6,773 nucleotides of DNA from contig CAZQKR010000080.1 in assembly GCA_964594045.1 (NCBI GenBank), forward strand, positions 1-6,773, given 5' to 3'. The notes below the pieces were generated by a model. The model did no database searches. It was given only the letters and a program-made list of their open reading frames with translations, and was not told the DNA's origin. Of the stretch, positions 5,724 through 6,773 are shown piece by piece. A program made the position numbers and the translations under genes. The DNA is from UBA2365 sp964594045. GTDB lineage: Bacteria; Bacteroidota; Bacteroidia; Chitinophagales; Saprospiraceae. Each line of letters begins with the position of its first letter. Position 1 is the stretch's first letter.

Positions 5724-6743
5724 ATGCTCAAACTTACCGAAAATGAAGTTTATGAAAAACTACTAGACTTTGGAATGTTTCCCGAAAAAATAACTTCGAT
5801 ATTTTCAAGCGAAAAATTTGGTGTTTGGGTACGTAAAAAAGGAATTTCAGTACACACAAGAAAGTCGTTTTCAAATGTCACTTTTCATTTGACAAGAAAT
5901 AATAATGCACCAAGAATATTAAATATTCCTCATCCAATTCCTTATTTCTTCTTATGCAAAGAAATTAAAACAAACTGGGTATTAATATCAGCGAGTATTG
6001 GCGAAGTTGATGATTATACAAGTCGAAGTATGATAATACCTAAACCAAATAATTTAAGTAAAAGATTAGTTTCAATGTTATCCTATGACAGAAATAAAGA
6101 TGAAAAATTTTTGGTTTTAGAAAAATCATTTAAAGCCAAATACTTTGTTCATGCTGACATAGCAAACTGTTATCCAAGTATTTATTCACATTCCATTCCT
6201 TGGGCTTTAGTTGGAACACAAGTTGCTAAAGACAATATGCGAGATAATACAAAATGGTATAATATGCTCGATATAAAAATAAGAGCCGTACAAAGAAATG
6301 AAACAGTTGGAATACCAATTGGTCCAGATACTTCAAGTATTATATCAGAAATAATATTATCTAAAGTTGACAAAGCTTTAGCGAAATACAATTATTTTAG
6401 ATTCATTGATGATTATAAATGCTATTGTAGTTCAAAAGAAGAATCCGATAATTTCATAAAGAATTTAAGTAAGGAACTTGAGAAATATCATTTGAGATTA
6501 AATCAGAAAAAAACTGAAATAACTGAACTACCTAAAACAATAGAAGAAGATTGGGTAAGGGATTTAAAAGCTTATGCAAACAAATTTCTGACAGAAGAAG
6601 AGCTAACCAAGAGTGATATAAATTTCATAAGTGAGTTTATAGATTTATCAATAAAGTTAACCAAACGGAATCCTAATGATTCAGCTTTAAGATATGCAGT
6701 AAAAATAATTTCTGACAAGGGTAGTATAAAATATATTGTGTAA
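5724..6743 (+). CDS. Abi-type reverse transcriptase (UG/DRT class), possibly C-terminally truncated
   Basis: The 339-residue protein carries reverse-transcriptase motifs. RILNIPHPIPYFFL (64-77) is the pre-motif-A block. Motif A is HADIANCYPSIYSHSIPWAL with catalytic D145, motif B is GIPIGPDTSSIISE (196-209), and motif C is FRFIDDYKCY with D229-D230, where Phe-Ile replaces the usual Tyr-x. LRLNQKKTEI (257-266) follows. CYPSIYSHSIPWA and GIPIGPDTS are characteristic of abortive-infection RTs such as AbiK and Abi-P2, which make DNA during phage defence. Retron NAxxH/VTG motifs and group II intron maturase features are absent. Residues 278-330 look like the first helices of the alpha-repeat domain these RTs carry, but the protein stops there, while relatives such as AbiK reach about 600 residues. 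The ATG is 98 bases after the DGQHR stop, just beyond the palindrome. No other reading frame extends the protein before the window ends 30 bases later. Confidence 0.92.
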   Translation: MLKLTENEVYEKLLDFGMFPEKITSIFSSEKFGVWVRKKGISVHTRKSFSNVTFHLTRNNNAPRILNIPHPIPYFFLCKEIKTNWVLISASIGEVDDYTSRSMIIPKPNNLSKRLVSMLSYDRNKDEKFLVLEKSFKAKYFVHADIANCYPSIYSHSIPWALVGTQVAKDNMRDNTKWYNMLDIKIRAVQRNETVGIPIGPDTSSIISEIILSKVDKALAKYNYFRFIDDYKCYCSSKEESDNFIKNLSKELEKYHLRLNQKKTEITELPKTIEEDWVRDLKAYANKFLTEEELTKSDINFISEFIDLSIKLTKRNPNDSALRYAVKIISDKGSIKYIV

Positions 6744-6773
6744 ACTAAAATAGAAAGATAAAACCAAGAGCAA

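Noticed and set aside
5626..6743. Retron with its non-coding RNA in the gap before the RT
   Set aside because: The RT lacks the retron NAxxH and VTG motifs and has Abi-type motif A and B sequences; the palindrome has no msr/msd layout that I can recognise.
5724..6743. Group II intron or diversity-generating RT
   Set aside because: There is no maturase or endonuclease domain, no intron domain V structure seen, motif B is GIPIGPDTS rather than the group II or DGR forms, and no template/variable repeat pair was found.

Overview
The window looks like a stretch of accessory genome from a Bacteroidota bacterium, plausibly the Chitinophaga/Sphingobacteria side of the phylum. Three things suggest this: a Bacteroidota-type promoter (TTG, 19 nt, TAnnTTTG) in front of the minus-strand gene, start codons without clear Shine-Dalgarno sequences, and a secreted protein carrying the LTFKGVPIDG signature that I associate with this phylum. 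The assignment is inference from sequence style, not a database match.

Layout. Positions 1-93 may hold the end of a gene entering from the left. Positions 94-678 are non-coding and repeat-rich: CACAGAG and CACATAG short repeats, an ATTCCGGC/GCCGGAAT palindrome, a 21-bp tandem repeat with six full copies, and a good minus-strand intrinsic terminator. Next is a GC-richer minus-strand gene for a 249-residue helical protein of unknown function, with its own promoter. A two-gene plus-strand unit follows: a small exported protein (1912-2493) and a CoiA-like nuclease (2497-3312). A 132-bp direct repeat (about 89% identical, no gaps) lies on each side of this pair.

From 3660 onward the DNA is strikingly AT-rich and holds three plus-strand genes typical of phage-defence islands: an ApeA-like HEPN protein with an R-x4-H RNase motif; one base later, a DGQHR/DndB-like protein; then, after a 98-nt gap, an Abi-type (UG/DRT class) reverse transcriptase. 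The 98-nt gap is almost filled by a long imperfect palindrome that resembles an integron attC site and folds better on the bottom strand.

How the genes may work together. HEPN and DGQHR are almost certainly one translationally linked unit. A plausible reading is a sensor or DNA-binding DGQHR protein paired with an RNA-cutting effector. The RT may be a third component or a separate cassette joined at the palindrome. The RT has intact catalytic aspartates but ends at 339 residues, where Abi-type RTs normally continue with a helical-repeat domain, so it may be truncated. The HEPN-DGQHR(-RT) combination is the best candidate here for an undescribed system.
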